Positions 11,429 to 23,400 of a DNA stretch of 64,000 bases are shown here, piece by piece (position 1 is the first letter of the stretch; every line of letters starts with the position of its first letter). The notes below the pieces were generated by a model that saw nothing but the letters and a program-made list of their open reading frames with translations, had not been told where the DNA came from and ran no database searches. The stretch is taken from the NCBI RefSeq assembly GCF_026151205.1, contig NC_087073.1:434001-498000 (forward strand), in the 5' to 3' direction. Source of the DNA: Bolinopsis microptera (lineage: Eukaryota; Ctenophora; Tentaculata; Lobata; Bolinopsidae). The position numbers were made by a program, and so were the translations under genes.

Positions 11429-12860
11429 AACATATAATATTTGTTGGGAGGTGCCACACCATTCTTGTCCAAAATTGGAGATTTTCAACGAAGTAAATGG
11501 CTACACTATGAATGTACATTGTATTATTATAGAACAACATTATACACTGTATATAAGCAACATTGTAACTTAAAGTAAACTCTAATGCCATCTTGGGCAC
11601 TGCAAAAGCACTAATTTCACAATTCTTTTCATATCAATATTTCACCTTTGTAGGGATTGTACGCCCCTTCTCTTCATATCCCCATTGTAGGGATGACGTA
11701 GGGGAGTGAGTTTCGCAATAATAATACTGACGGTTCGGTTGGAAGAGGTGTAATATCAGACGTAGTGATGACGTAGTAATGACGTAGTGATGACGTAGAA
11801 TACGTTATCTATTAAATGAGCTGCAGCAGATTAGCTACACGTGATACAGCTACTGACACAGCATATACACAGGATTTAACAGCATTAACTCAGCTCAGGA
11901 TGTACATAACAATCTGACTCACGCAAGATTTCAATTCATCATAATTGATAATAATAAACTCGTGGCCACGATCAGTTGTGAGAAAACATGATTAAAGATG
12001 ACATAATTTTTAGTACTACTGCTATCAGCTATTTGTAGAACCCACATTCTAGCAGAGATTGCAGAGTAACATGATATCCTGAAACTCATTGCAGCGCACC
12101 ACGTGACACCACGTGACAGTACCACGTGACCGGTGACTCATCCATTTCATTACATTACTCTACATCTATAATCTAATAATGTCGTGTGATCTGTTCTCTC
12201 TAGTTTGTAAACCCTCGTTTTTTCATTGTGTTCCTCTGATTTACCAACTTATCCGTAGCGTCGATATTTATTTGGTAGGTGTTATCAAATATGTTTAGTC
12301 AAATTCTGAGTTAAAACATCATGCAATATGTATAGTATATCGCCCGATGGTATAGCGGGCTCCCGCTATATCAGCGGGCTGTAACAGCGGGATATATCAG
12401 GTCTTCTAACTCGCGGGCTGCGAGGGCCTGCTGGTGCAAATATAGCCCGCTGGTGAATATATTATATATGTATAAAATTAGAATTGACCTCCTTTTAATT
12501 AGAGGTACACTTAATGGCTGATTATTATGTTCGCATACATTTACAGGCAGTAGTGTTGAAAACAGAATATATTGTTTGAAGACACGCTTCAGTAGTGAGA
12601 TATTCAATCTACTTCCTAACTGTGTAATCACTGCTAACTCCCGAGAGGAACCTAGTGCACACTTCAGGTTAATTCTTTGATTTACAACTCTTTATCATCG
12701 TTGGCATTTTTAAAACCTCTCTGTATTATTTTCAAAATTCTATTATACGAGTTATTCTCATATTTCGTTAAAACTGTTATTTTATGTTCGCATTTGTATT
12801 GCATGATATTCAATCACAAAATGATTAACCTGCTCATATCAGTGCTCGTATCAGTGCTCA
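11429..12860. other. Intergenic with a TGACGTAG repeat and a GCGGG hairpin
   Basis: A short TGACGTAGT repeat lies at about 11757-11803. A hairpin with TATAGCGGG and CCCGCTATA arms lies at 12351-12370, followed by further GCGGG motifs. Short open frames here show no domain. Confidence 0.45.
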
Positions 12861-12887
12861 GTGAGTAACAAGATGTTATATTTTAGG

Positions 12888-12973
12888 TACCAGAATCCGG
12901 TCAGCGATCAAGCAGCGTATTCCAATTTCTTTCTAAATTAGAAATAGAACAACCTTGATCTTGAATATCAAGG
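12888..12973 (+). other. Exon-like segment, copy 1, upstream of the NERD-helicase gene
   Basis: TATATTTTAG (acceptor-like) is followed by GTACCAGAATCCGGTCAG and ends at TATCAAG before GTAAGAAT (donor-like). One frame starts VPESGQRSS. A diverged copy with the same flanks lies about 308 bp downstream. It could be a 5' untranslated exon of the next gene or part of a small repeat. Confidence 0.3.
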
Positions 12974-13195
12974 TAAGAATATGTATGTTTACTAGCACTT
13001 GACTGTTTTACAAGATCTTGAAGTTGATATTCCAATATAAGTCTTTAATCTAGACTAATAGTCATCCCTATTATACGGCTCCTCATTCTCCATCCTAAAC
13101 AATAATTTAAAATATTCCAGCCCACACATCAGTAGTCCAATCTTATCAAAAAATGAACTACATTGCTCGCAATAATTGACAGGATATTATATTTT

Positions 13196-13276
13196 AGGTA
13201 CCAGAGTCCGGTCAGAGATTAAGCTGCGTTTCCGATATTTTCCTACTAAAGATCAACATTTATCTTCAATATTAAG
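13196..13276 (+). other. Exon-like segment, copy 2, upstream of the NERD-helicase gene
   Basis: The TATATTTTAG acceptor-like flank, GTACCAGAGTCCGGTCAG, and the donor-like end TTAAGGTAATAAT match copy 1. One frame starts VPESGQRLS. The conserved splice-like borders are what draws attention. No protein family recognised. Confidence 0.3.
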
Positions 13277-13402
13277 GTAATAATATGTACGTAATACTCG
13301 ACCTCTCACAACTCCCCTTAATCAAACTCGTACTTTATCCTGAACACCTGCGGTGCCTCATCTCATTTACAAATTATGATTACTACTTATACTTTTTAAA
13401 GC

Positions 13403-13410
13403 TATAAATA
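13403..13410 (+). promoter_or_regulatory. TATA box of the NERD-helicase gene
   Basis: TATAAATA lies 55-62 bp before the ATG at 13465, at the right distance for a start site near 13435. It sits inside an imperfect palindrome (TTTAAAGCTATAAATAGC followed by TTTAAA). Confidence 0.5.
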
Positions 13411-13464
13411 GCTTTAAACTTATAACAGTTTCATTTATCTCAGAATATCTTGATTTACTGAACA

Positions 13465-15681
13465 ATGGACAACTATTTAAAGAACGGACAAGAAATATTC
13501 CTCAAGTTCTGCACCTCTGATGACAAACGACCCACTATGCTGCCAAGAGCTCCAGATCAGACGTATATAGACAGGTACCCGGAAAGTAGTGGTTTCAGAG
13601 ACCAACGAAAACGTCAGTCTGATTATGAGGCCGAAGTTATGGTGTATAGGGCATTGGAGAAATTACCGGACGGTATGATCGTCGTTCTTCATAACTTTGA
13701 ATTCACGCACCACCAATATTGTTTGTGTGATCAGAGTCATTTGCGGGACAAAAAGACGTGCAAAGGGTGCAAGAACTCGTCGAATAAGGAAGGGGAATGT
13801 GATTTTTTAATTTTATGTCCAGGCTCCATTGTTATAATCGAAGTTAAGAACATGTCGCACATTGAAATCGATGATGTTGCGGTTGACAAGGAAAATCATT
13901 TCCGAGCATTATCTGGTACGTTCACAAAATCGGTTGACCAGAGAAAGAAGATAGAATCTCTGATTCAATGTATAGACAAGGACATAACTATCCGGCAGTT
14001 CACTGCGTATCCTAATTTCAGTAATCAATTTAAAGGACAGTTCCAGGCTAGTGAAGATACAAAACTTCAGCTAAGCGATTCAGAATTATCAACTGTGATA
14101 TTTCATGAGGACATTGTCGATGGTAACAAGATCAACGATAACAATAATAGGGAACCCATAACTGCAGGAACATCAGAGGAACCAGCCCTGAAGAAGAGAA
14201 AAATTATTTCTCTCGGTTTTGACATCTCATCAGACGAGGACTTATCAAATTTTGGTTTTTGGTGGAATAACAACGCAACAATAGCTCAAGATACAAGAAT
14301 TAATCATGATGCCTTTCAGAAAGTTAGAAATATGTTACTCGCTATCTGGGCTACCGATAAAAACTGCGATCAATCGAAATGTAGTTTAGCAAACTGCATA
14401 TTAAACATTGATGAACGGCTCAGATCAGGAAAATTTACATTTTTACCAAAAAAAGGGAAGAATCGTGTACCGAATCCTGGAGTTGTAACAGCTCCTGATG
14501 TTATCAGAAACTTCGTTAAAGTGGAGAACCTGACAGTAGAACAATGTAAAGCGTTCGAATCAAGCGAGAATCTGTTGTGGATTAATGGACCCGCTGGAGC
14601 GGGGAAAAGTGTGATACTTTGCGGTCGAATAATCAAACTTGTACAACTAAATGAGGACAATAAAGTTGTGTTATTCAAATTCGGCGGTGATGGTAACAAC
14701 TGTCAGCTTTATCAGCGTGCATTAAAGAATGCTGATGTAGAATATCAAGAGACCAGCATGTCTGACGTCACAGAACTAGTTACTCTAATATCAGAGAGTG
14801 AGTGTAAAGTTATCATTGTAGAGATAACACGTTGGGATAGACAGAAGTTAATTGATACAATCAGTGCTGTGACCAACTGTCACATATTTATCGATGATAT
14901 ACAGGATTTATTGTATTGGAGCTCAACTGAGGAGTGTAGTGTACTGATGGACAAGTTGTTATTATTAAAGTACTCTGTCATGGTTGCATGTGACATGGCA
15001 CAGGGTTATTGGAATTTGAGTAAACAAGAATTAATTGACAAACTAAGAATGATAACTTTCAAACTATCATCCACTCAGTTGGTACGTTTATCAATGAGCC
15101 TTAGAAATACATGTGATTTATCTGACATCTCATGTGTAATACGAGAACAATTAAGAGAAATATATTCAGGAATACCTGATGTATTAGATATGATTTTACC
15201 TACACAATTACCAGGACACTTCATACACGGTACATTACCTGTCATACATGTGTTTAATGATTTCAATGTTACTAGTATTATGCATGTTAGACGTGTATTT
15301 AATAATGAATTAGAAAGATTGTGTGTTACGGATGGATTAAATTATTCTGATATAGGTATAGTACATACTCATGTCACTAGTAGTGAAATGTCACTAGTTA
15401 ATGACAGTGTTAATATGAGATGTGTTAACACTGCTAGTAAGATTGCAGTGTGTAACAGTAGGTTTAGTTATTCTGCTCAGTGGCCAGCTGTAATAGTACT
15501 GCACACAGTGTGGTACGGTGAGGAGTGGGACCTGACTCAACTTTACTTAGCGTTATCCAGAGCACGTGTTTACTGCTCTGTTGTTATATTCCCATGGGAG
15601 GGTAGAACATTAGACGATTCACCTCACATGTTACCTTTGTTACGTAAACTGAGTAGCTTTGCTCGTATTATACGGCATTAA
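13465..15681 (+). CDS. NERD nuclease-superfamily 1 helicase fusion protein, intronless
   Basis: One uninterrupted 738-residue frame. The N-terminal third carries a NERD-type (nuclease-related, PD-(D/E)xK fold) core: YEAE at 54-57, ECDFLIL at 111-117 and IIEVKN at 124-129, giving D113, E126 and K128 as candidate catalytic residues. Four cysteines (C86, C88, C99, C102) inserted just before may bind zinc. A KKRK stretch at 243-246 could be a nuclear signal. The C-terminal half is an SF1 helicase: Q-like LTVEQ at 356-360, Walker A GPAGAGKS at 375-382, Walker B IDDIQD at 476-481, motif III-like ACDMAQ at 507-512, LRNT at 546-549 and motif VI LALSRAR at 695-701. Motif V is degenerate. Expected activity is ATP-driven nucleic-acid unwinding or translocation coupled to DNA or RNA cleavage. 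Similar NERD-helicase pairings are known in prokaryotes; the role in animals is unknown to me. Nearest neighbours are not functionally related. The lack of introns, among genes full of them, suggests retroposition or lateral transfer. Confidence 0.8.
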   Translation: MDNYLKNGQEIFLKFCTSDDKRPTMLPRAPDQTYIDRYPESSGFRDQRKRQSDYEAEVMVYRALEKLPDGMIVVLHNFEFTHHQYCLCDQSHLRDKKTCKGCKNSSNKEGECDFLILCPGSIVIIEVKNMSHIEIDDVAVDKENHFRALSGTFTKSVDQRKKIESLIQCIDKDITIRQFTAYPNFSNQFKGQFQASEDTKLQLSDSELSTVIFHEDIVDGNKINDNNNREPITAGTSEEPALKKRKIISLGFDISSDEDLSNFGFWWNNNATIAQDTRINHDAFQKVRNMLLAIWATDKNCDQSKCSLANCILNIDERLRSGKFTFLPKKGKNRVPNPGVVTAPDVIRNFVKVENLTVEQCKAFESSENLLWINGPAGAGKSVILCGRIIKLVQLNEDNKVVLFKFGGDGNNCQLYQRALKNADVEYQETSMSDVTELVTLISESECKVIIVEITRWDRQKLIDTISAVTNCHIFIDDIQDLLYWSSTEECSVLMDKLLLLKYSVMVACDMAQGYWNLSKQELIDKLRMITFKLSSTQLVRLSMSLRNTCDLSDISCVIREQLREIYSGIPDVLDMILPTQLPGHFIHGTLPVIHVFNDFNVTSIMHVRRVFNNELERLCVTDGLNYSDIGIVHTHVTSSEMSLVNDSVNMRCVNTASKIAVCNSRFSYSAQWPAVIVLHTVWYGEEWDLTQLYLALSRARVYCSVVIFPWEGRTLDDSPHMLPLLRKLSSFARIIRH

Positions 15682-15812
15682 ATTTAATATTACTGTGTAA
15701 TAACGTTGGTGGGTGACTAGTTCTATTTTTCAGAAACATGTATACACAAGCCTTTAATGTGTGGCTATTGATTACATATGAAATATTAATAATTGACGAT
15801 TTTCGAAATTTT

Positions 15813-15886
15813 GACCCAACCGGGATTCGAACTCGCAACCTCCGGGTTAAAGGGCCAAGACTATCAGCCAATTACGCCACTGAGGC
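15813..15886 (-). tRNA. Degenerate tRNA-like sequence (tRNA pseudogene or SINE head)
   Basis: The 74-nt minus-strand sequence folds roughly as a cloverleaf. The acceptor arms GCCTCAG and TTGGGTC pair at six of seven positions with wobbles. Box A-like TGGCGTAATTGG and box B GTTCGAATCCC are both present. The T stem has two mismatches, and position 33 is C instead of T. The loop reads CCTTTAA, which would give anticodon TTT (Lys). The defects argue for a pseudogene or a tRNA-derived repeat. Confidence 0.5.
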
Positions 15887-15889
15887 GAC

Positions 15890-17270
15890 ATTTGTACAAA
15901 TATATTAAGCTAGCAATTAAAACTTGCAGATAATTTCACCCACTAACCAAAGTATTACTATTATTTAATTGTGTTTCCTTTTTGATTTATTGCTAAATAT
16001 TACAGTGTTTTGTATCGAAATGTTTTATACAATAATGTGAATGCGCCAGATTGAACATAGTAATCATATTTTTCATTCGTGGTTTGGTCTTGGAAAACAA
16101 CAAAATTACCCCAAAATATGAAGAATGTCAAAAAGTAAAAACGGGACCACTAGTCTGCCTAATAAACTATTGACTATTGATATAATTCGTTTACAGTTAT
16201 AATAGCAGAAAATAGAGTTTAATTTTGTAAACTATTAAGTGCAGAACATGAAACTGGGTTTTGAGAATCAAGAATAGCAAAACATTTGTCCGGAAAACGT
16301 ATCCATCCTATAAAACCGATAAAATTAATTCGCAATTGTACACTGAAAAAAAAACGTAGATCATAGATCGCGGCTCAACGTTGCGCATGACTGATGACTG
16401 GTGATTAAAACTTTCAACGAAAGCAAAGAGAACAGAACGCAACTAAATTGTCCGATTGTATGCGCGCGCGATTTCCAAAAAACTGCACGTGTCGCATTAA
16501 GTGCTATCAAATCATTTCATAGGCGCAGGTTATAAATATATCTCCACTGAAAGCACACTCCCTAATTAAATTGCGCGCATTGCAGTCATTTCCTTCAAAC
16601 TTCATGAATTGTGAATAGAGATCAAATCTTTTACAATGTATTCAGAATAAATATATCATTATCAATATGGCTATGCCTATGCGCTTATATAAATTACTTG
16701 GAATGCTTTTGAAATAAAATAAAAAGCTCAAAAACACTGCTGTCTTAATGTCTTAATGTCTTATTTGGATGATTAATTACTCTTATAGTAATTACTGATA
16801 CTCAAGTTCTAAGGAATAATATCAGAACAATATGGTTCAAGATTATACCATCCGAACTCGCTGACTGACTTTTAAGATATCATTATCTTGTAGTATAGCG
16901 CGATGCGCTACTGTGCCGCGCCGAGCTGAGATGAATTGACATCGTCAATTAATCATTATCCTGCTTGGTTCAAAGAGTTTCGAGAACGCTTGGGCTCAAA
17001 ATATCATAGCGACATTGAGGCCACAGTCAGGCCCAATATTAAGGTTCAGGTACTGCGACTGAGTCATTTAGAAATATGACGCCACAGAATAAATTTATTT
17101 GTTCTGCTCATCACCAAAACAATATATAAGTAATTATTTTGTAGGTTTACAACCTACCGTACCAGGACGCGCGCCGAGTTGGACTCGTCAATATATGGAA
17201 CAGATATTTTACGAGTATCACCCGTTAAGTAATTATTATATTGAATAGTTGTGAAAAAGGCATTTGTACG
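15890..17270. other. Intergenic, no gene recognised
   Basis: AT-rich sequence without arrays or domain-bearing frames, apart from a short TGTCTTAA repeat near 16741. Confidence 0.4.
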
Positions 17271-17275
17271 GCTGA

Positions 17276-17976
17276 CGGACAACTGGGAACTTGTCAATTT
17301 TACCTAGTTAACTAATTAACATGCAAGCTTGGTAAATCCAATCAGCTCCGACAACTAGGAACCAATCATTACAATTACATATCCCGGACAACTGGGAACC
17401 TCTGGAGATACTTTAAATCAGGTGTCCACTGATTTCACAGCTGTTCAGTATATATTTCTGCACTAATTTTGTTCAAGATAATGATAGTTCAAACTCAACA
17501 TAATAATTACATACAGAATACATATCAATATCAATCTCATGGTCAAAGTATTTGGCAATAAAAAAACCCTGCAGCAAAACCCTCGCCCATGTTAGAGGTC
17601 CGGGGAAACTCCGGATCCTCCAACGTCTTGGAATAGTGATTCCAGAACGTCAAAGGAAACTTGGGAGGAACCCTTTCCTCACTGTCGACAGTTACTGACC
17701 CAAGGTAGGTTTTCTCGAAATAATTTACCACAACCATTAACTGAGGATAGTTATGTGAACACATGCCGAGAGCTCAAACACTTCTTAATATACTTCATAA
17801 TACTTCAGCTACTTACTAAACTGTCATGTGAATTGTGAACCCTACCCAGGTTCTTGATTGTCCGGCTGTTAGGATGGTTATAATATGGATCATATCACAA
17901 ATGATACGTCACTGATTGGACCATGTGATGTGATACCAGCTGTGGGAGCCCGGAATGAGAGGTTCCCAGTTGTCGG
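17276..17976. mobile_element. Candidate inverted-repeat element with CGACAACTGGGAACC termini
   Basis: Left end CGGACAACTGGGAAC at 17276-17290. Right end GGTTCCCAGTTGTCGG at 17961-17976 is its inverted complement. Further direct copies of the motif lie at about 17347 and 17391. Size is about 700 bp and no transposase is recognisable, so it would be non-autonomous. No clear target-site duplication seen. Confidence 0.4.
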
Positions 17977-18880
17977 TCACCGATTTGTCCTCGATAATTT
18001 GTTAGCTAATTTCTTCGATATTAATAGTTATTTACTGACCTTTGTCTTGGTGTAATAGTAAGAGACCTCGTTAGTCATGTAATGCTGATCCAGTTAGTGA
18101 CGAGCTATGAAGTAACTATTCGACCTCATCAACGCTGACCCTGTCAGTGACGAGCTATGAAGTTATCATTCGACCCCATCAGTCATCAATCCTGATCCTG
18201 TCAGTGACGAGTTACAGAGTTATGAAGAAATCAATGAAGACCTAATTAATTTCCTCGTTCCATGAAGATATTCCTCTGGTATCTGGATCCCAGTATCCCT
18301 CCTGGCCTGCGTCTGAAGATATGGAGATCCGAAAACCAAGTTTACCTATAAATTGGAACATGCTGTCTTCATTGGAGAATGAGCGAGAAATGATAATCAG
18401 TTCCAGGGTCTGATCAATGTGGAATCCAAGGAAGAATTTCTTTCTATATATTCTCATGGGAACCAGACACGAGGGCGGTACTTTCTTAAAAGGGTGGACA
18501 CGAGGGCGAATCATATAAATCATTTTCAAACGAACTGATCAAAAATAAAACGAAAGTCATTTCATCGGGGCAATAATAATCAAATCACTTTAAAGACAAC
18601 TTAAATGTAACAACAAAACGCTTAAATATTCATCACATGTTACTCTATTAAAAACCAATTTAAATAAAAATATCTGTATATTATAAAGATTTGCCTATGT
18701 GAACTAAAAAAGATTCTGCATTGATAATTTTTTGAGATTTCATTAATCTTATACAAGTTGTGACGAGGCACAATTACAATTTGGGGACGTACACATAATA
18801 TTACGTAATCAACCGAGCGGGAGGGGGTCTCCAAATGATTACGCTAGTGTAATTTATACACAATAGCTGTGTAAAACTGA
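17977..18880. other. Intergenic with a GATCCTGTCAGTGACGAG repeat
   Basis: Three imperfect copies of a roughly 58-bp unit containing TGATCC-GT-AGTGACGAG at about 18085-18215. A minus-strand frame at 18242-18529 (95 residues) has no recognised domain. Confidence 0.4.
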
Positions 18881-18884
18881 TTAC

Positions 18885-18912
18885 GGAGGGGGGGGGGGGG
18901 GGGGGGGGGGGG
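18885..18912 (+). repeat. Poly-G tract
   Basis: Uninterrupted G run of about 26 bases in intergenic sequence. Confidence 0.95.
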
Positions 18913-19019
18913 AATTGTTCAAAAATTGATTATGTAATATTATGTGAACGACCCTTTTATAGTATCGTAAGGCTGCCCACAAATAAATAGCCAAGTTCAC
19001 CACATCCCGACCATCATAA

Positions 19020-19275
19020 CCATAACCATGGTAACCATGGTAACCATGGTAACCATGGTAACCATTATAACCACGGTAACCATTATAACCATGGTAACCA
19101 TTATAACCATGGTAACCATTATAACCATGGTAACCATTATAACCATGGTAACCATTATAACCATGGTAACCATTATAACCATGGTAACCATTATAACCAT
19201 GGTAACCATTATAACCATGGTAACCATTATAACCATGGTAACCATTATAACCATGGTAACCATTATAACCATGAT
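19020..19275. repeat. 18-bp tandem repeat built on CCATGGTAAC
   Basis: Starts as 9-bp GGTAACCAT units and continues as the 18-bp dimer GGTAACCATTATAACCAT, about 12 copies. It is open in both directions only because the unit is a multiple of three. Confidence 0.92.
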
Positions 19276-19289
19276 ATTTATAATTATGT

Positions 19290-19965
19290 CCCGGAACATT
19301 TTTACAGGCCCGCTATCCTACCACTGGCCTAAATATCCTACCACTGGCCTACCTAAAGTATGAACAACCTTAACCCCCATAATAAAGCAGGACATTTTCC
19401 TTATATTTCATTCAAACACGATTAATTTTCTGTGTAATATTAACTTTGGAATAAATCTGTCATCTTACAAATTATTCTTATTAAAAAATTGTAATTTCCA
19501 TGAACACTTAATCTTTATCTCTCGGGAAACAATTGCCTGTAATAACTGATTAATTAAAAACTTGATACTTGATAGTAAAGTTGGTCTCTATCAAAACCCA
19601 ACATAATACTAACCAAACTGTGCACATCTTTTTAATTTTCCAAAATTTATTATTCCAGGTCGCTAATACAATCAACTTGGCAATAACTGTAATAAACGTA
19701 CAAAAATTGTTAATAAACAAGTAATCTGACTTCTTAAATATATTAATTTTGGAACACATTTAAGTTATTTAATTTTAAATCGAGTTAGATCCTACTATGT
19801 ACCCAGTAAATATTTTAAATTTGAAATAAAGCTAATGCGAACACGTGTCAACATAATAATAGTAATTCTTTAAAAATAATTTAGATAGCTATAAAGTAAG
19901 TGCATAATCATGACATTATATTGTCGTCATAACACATTCCTGTTAAATCATCTCCTGACTATACT
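19290..19965. other. AT-rich intergenic, no gene recognised
   Basis: Contains two copies of TATCCTACCACTGGCCTA near 19313-19350. Otherwise nothing. Confidence 0.4.
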
Positions 19966-19967
19966 TG

Positions 19968-20150
19968 TAGAGCAGTGTTAACTCTGACTGTAGAGCAGTG
20001 TTAACTCTGACTGTAGAGCAGTGTTAACTCTGACTGTAGAGCAGTGTTAACTCTGACTGTAGAGCAGTGTTTATAACTCTGACTGTAGAGCAGTGTTAAC
20101 TCTGACTGTAGAGCAGTGTTAACTCTGACTGTAGAGCAGTGTTAACTCAT
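19968..20150. repeat. 23-bp tandem repeat, about 8 copies
   Basis: Unit TGTAGAGCAGTGTTAACTCT plus GAC, with one unit enlarged by TATA. It lies just beyond the formin stop codon, so it is probably in or near its 3' untranslated region. Confidence 0.92.
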
Positions 20151-20291
20151 TCTGATTCATCATTTGAACACACTCTTGAACTCAGGTCAATCTATTTACA
20201 ATATAAAATACTGTACACAATATAATCGGAAAGTTGTGAGTTTTCACAACTGATAATTCTCCTCTTTATCCGGAAAGACAGGACACTGAGT

Positions 20292-20488
20292 TCACTTGAT
20301 TCCCGCTGCCGCTAGCTCTTCATCCGTAATCCCACTCTTCAGTGTACGTCGGAGAGACTTCCTTTGAGCCATTTTAGATTTGAGGCGCTGCCGAGTTCTG
20401 CGCCTAGGTCCATCAGGTTGCAGGGCACTCTCCAGGGACAGGGCTACCTCTTCAGGGGTGTCTGGTGTTTCTACTGCTGCTGGTGCTG
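20292..20488 (-). CDS. FHOD-like formin, last exon (C-terminal tail)
   Basis: Acceptor TTTTCCAG at 20489-20496. The exon completes a split codon (C + CA) from the exon ending at 23154 and runs to TGA at 20292-20294. It encodes an acidic stretch, a basic RRRTRQR segment and a SLRRTLKSGITDEEL end, in keeping with the inhibitory tail of FHOD proteins. Confidence 0.85.
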
Positions 20489-23400
20489 CTGGAAAAATAG
20501 AATCCAGTTATTAATATTAAGGGAATGACATATTTAAACAACAATATAAAGATACCAGATGGGCGGAGGAGGAAAAAGAAATAGGTGTTATGTTGTGTAA
20601 TGTTGTGTAATGTTGTGTAATGTTGTGTAATGTTGTGTAATGTTGTGTAATGTTGTGTAATGGTGTGTAATGTTGTGTAGTGTTGTGTAATGTTGTGTAA
20701 TGTTGTGTAATGTTGTGTAATGTTGTGTAATGTCGTGTAATGTTGTGTAATGGTGTGTAATGTTGTGTAGTGTTGTGTAATGTTGTGAAATGTTGTGTAG
20801 TGTTGTGTAATGGTGTGTAATGTTGTGTAATGTTGTGTAATGTTGTGTAATATTGTGTAATGTTGTGAGGGACTGATCTGTAAAAAGGGGCTGATTAATG
20901 ATCTGGTTGACATGTAACTAGGTGAGACCAATAGTCGTTGTACCAGTGCGCGGCTTTAGCTGTAGTCTACAAGTAAAGCCGCACACTGGTAACGAGTTAA
21001 CGACTATTAGCTCGGTCTCAACTATTAGCTCAGTCTCACCTATTAGCTCGGTCTCACCTATTAGCTCAGTCTCACCTATTAGCTCGGTCTCACCTATTAG
21101 CTCAGTCTCACCTATTAGCTCAGTCTCACCTATTAGCTCGGTCTCACCTATTAGCTCAGTCTCACCTATTAGCTCGGTCTCACCTATTAGCTCAGTCTCA
21201 CCTATTAGCTCAGTCTCACCTATTAGCTCAGTCTCACCTATTAGCTCAGTCTCACCTATTAGCTCGGTCTCACCTATTAGCTCAGTCTCACCTATTAGCT
21301 CAGTCTCACCTATTAGCTCGGTCTCACCTATTAGCTCAGTCTCACCTATTAGCTCAGTCTCACCTATTAGCTCGGTCTCACCTATTAGCTCGGTCTCACC
21401 TATTAGCTTGGTCTCACCTATTAGCTTGGTCTCACCTATTAGCTCGGTCTCACCTATTAGCTCAGTCTCACCTATTAGCTCGGTCTCACCTATTAGCTTG
21501 GTCTCACCTATTAGCTTGGTCTCACCTATTAGCTCGGTCTCACCTATTAGCTCGGTCTCACCTATTAGCTCAGTCTCACCTATTAGCTCAGTCTCACCTA
21601 TTAGCTCGGTCTCACCTATTAGCTCGGTCTCACCTATTAGCTCAGTCTCACCTATTAGCTCAGTCTCACCTATTAGCTCGGTCTCACCTATTAGCTCGGT
21701 CTCACCTATTAGCTCAGTCTCACCTATTAGCTCAGTCTCACCTATTAGCTCAGTCTCACCTATTAGCTCGGTCTCACCTATTAGCTTGGTCTCACCTATT
21801 AGCTCAGTCTCACCTATTAGCTCAGTCTCACCTATTAGCTCGGTCTCACCTATTAGCTCGGTCTCACCTATTAGCTCAGTCTCACCTATTAGCTCAGTCT
21901 CACCTATTAGCTCGGTCTCACCTATTAGCTCGGTCTCAACTATTAGCTCAGTCTCACATATTAGCTCAGTCTCACCTATTAGCTCAGTATCACCTATTAG
22001 CTCGGTCTCACCTATTAGCTCAGTCTCACCTATTAGCTCGGTCTCACCTATTAGCTCGGTCTCACCGGTTTCAACATGATCACATAATTTCATGAACAGG
22101 GGAGGCTGCACATCAGTATAAGAAACCTCATTTTTATGTCAAGAAAATGGTGAAACGTTTTTGTTCATCCGAGTTCCGAGCTCGACACCTTAATCAAACT
22201 CAAATCGTTTAAGCGTAATTCGGATAAATGTTTCATGAAATTAAAATCAAGTGAGTTACTGACACAAACGAATTACACATCAGTAAAATTCATGTAGTTT
22301 ACGGAATTTGTAAAACCCACACGATCTATTCCCGAACACGCTTACCCCTGCTCTCTCGAAATGAAGGCATCGAGAATGACATTCCTACGATTGGTTAGAA
22401 ATTGATTAACTCATCGGTTGTAAAAACCATGCTCCCAATAAAAAAGAATGCACATCCTGATATAAATTATCAAGTTATGGCTTGAAGTATGAACTATGGC
22501 AACTTGCCATAATGGCAACTTGGCAACTTGCCATAATGGCAACTTGGCAACTTGCCATAATGGCAACTTGGCAACTTGCCATAATGGCAACTTGGCAACT
22601 TGCCATAATGGCAACTTGGCAACTTGCCATAATGGCAACTTGGCAACTTGCCATAATGGCAACTTGGCAACTTGCCATAATGGCAACTTGGCAACTTGCC
22701 ATAATGGCAACTTGGCAACTTGCCATAATGGCAACTTGGCAACTTGCCATAATGGCAACTTGGCAACTTGCCATAATGGCAACTTGGCAACTTGCCATAA
22801 TGGCAACTTGGCAACTTGCCATAATGGCAACTTGGCAACTTGCCATTATGGCAACTTGCCATAATGGCAACTTGGCAACTTGCCATAATGGCAACTTGGC
22901 AACTTGCCATAATGGCAACTTGGCAACTTGCCATAATGGCAACTTGGCAACTTGCCATAATGGCAACTTGGCAACTTGCCATAATGGCAACTTGGCAACT
23001 TGCCATAATGGCAACTTGGCAACTTGCCATAATGGCAACTTGGCAACTTGCCATAATGGCAACTTGGCAACTTGCCATAATGGCAACTTGGCAACTTGCC
23101 ATAATGGCAACTTGGCAACTTGCCATAATGGCAAGGCGTACAATAATACTTACGGGATTTAGTCTTGGCAAGGAGTTTCTTAGTTTTTGGATCGATAGCC
23201 TGATTGGCACTTTCCGCTCGTTCCCGGTCAGGCCTTCCGACGTGTTTCCCGGATACCATGTTCTTAATATCTGTTATCTTTATACCTCGTGTTTTACGGC
23301 GCTCCTGGTGGATTAAGATGATTTAAAGTGTGTGTATATACGGATACCATGTTCTTAATATCTGTTATCTTTATACCTCGTGTTTTACGGCGCTCCTGGT

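Noticed and set aside
10000-11430. CRISPR-like array
   Set aside because: Repeats are contiguous 43-bp units with no unique spacers; the setting is eukaryotic.
20918-22111. Long repetitive frames such as (ELIGET)n on minus and (ISSVSP)n on plus
   Set aside because: The 18-bp unit has no stop in these frames, so both strands are open automatically; the array lies within a formin intron.
22411-23316. Overlapping WQVAKLPL, ATCHNGNL and similar repeat frames in five frames
   Set aside because: Shadow reading of a 24-bp array; no unique domain.
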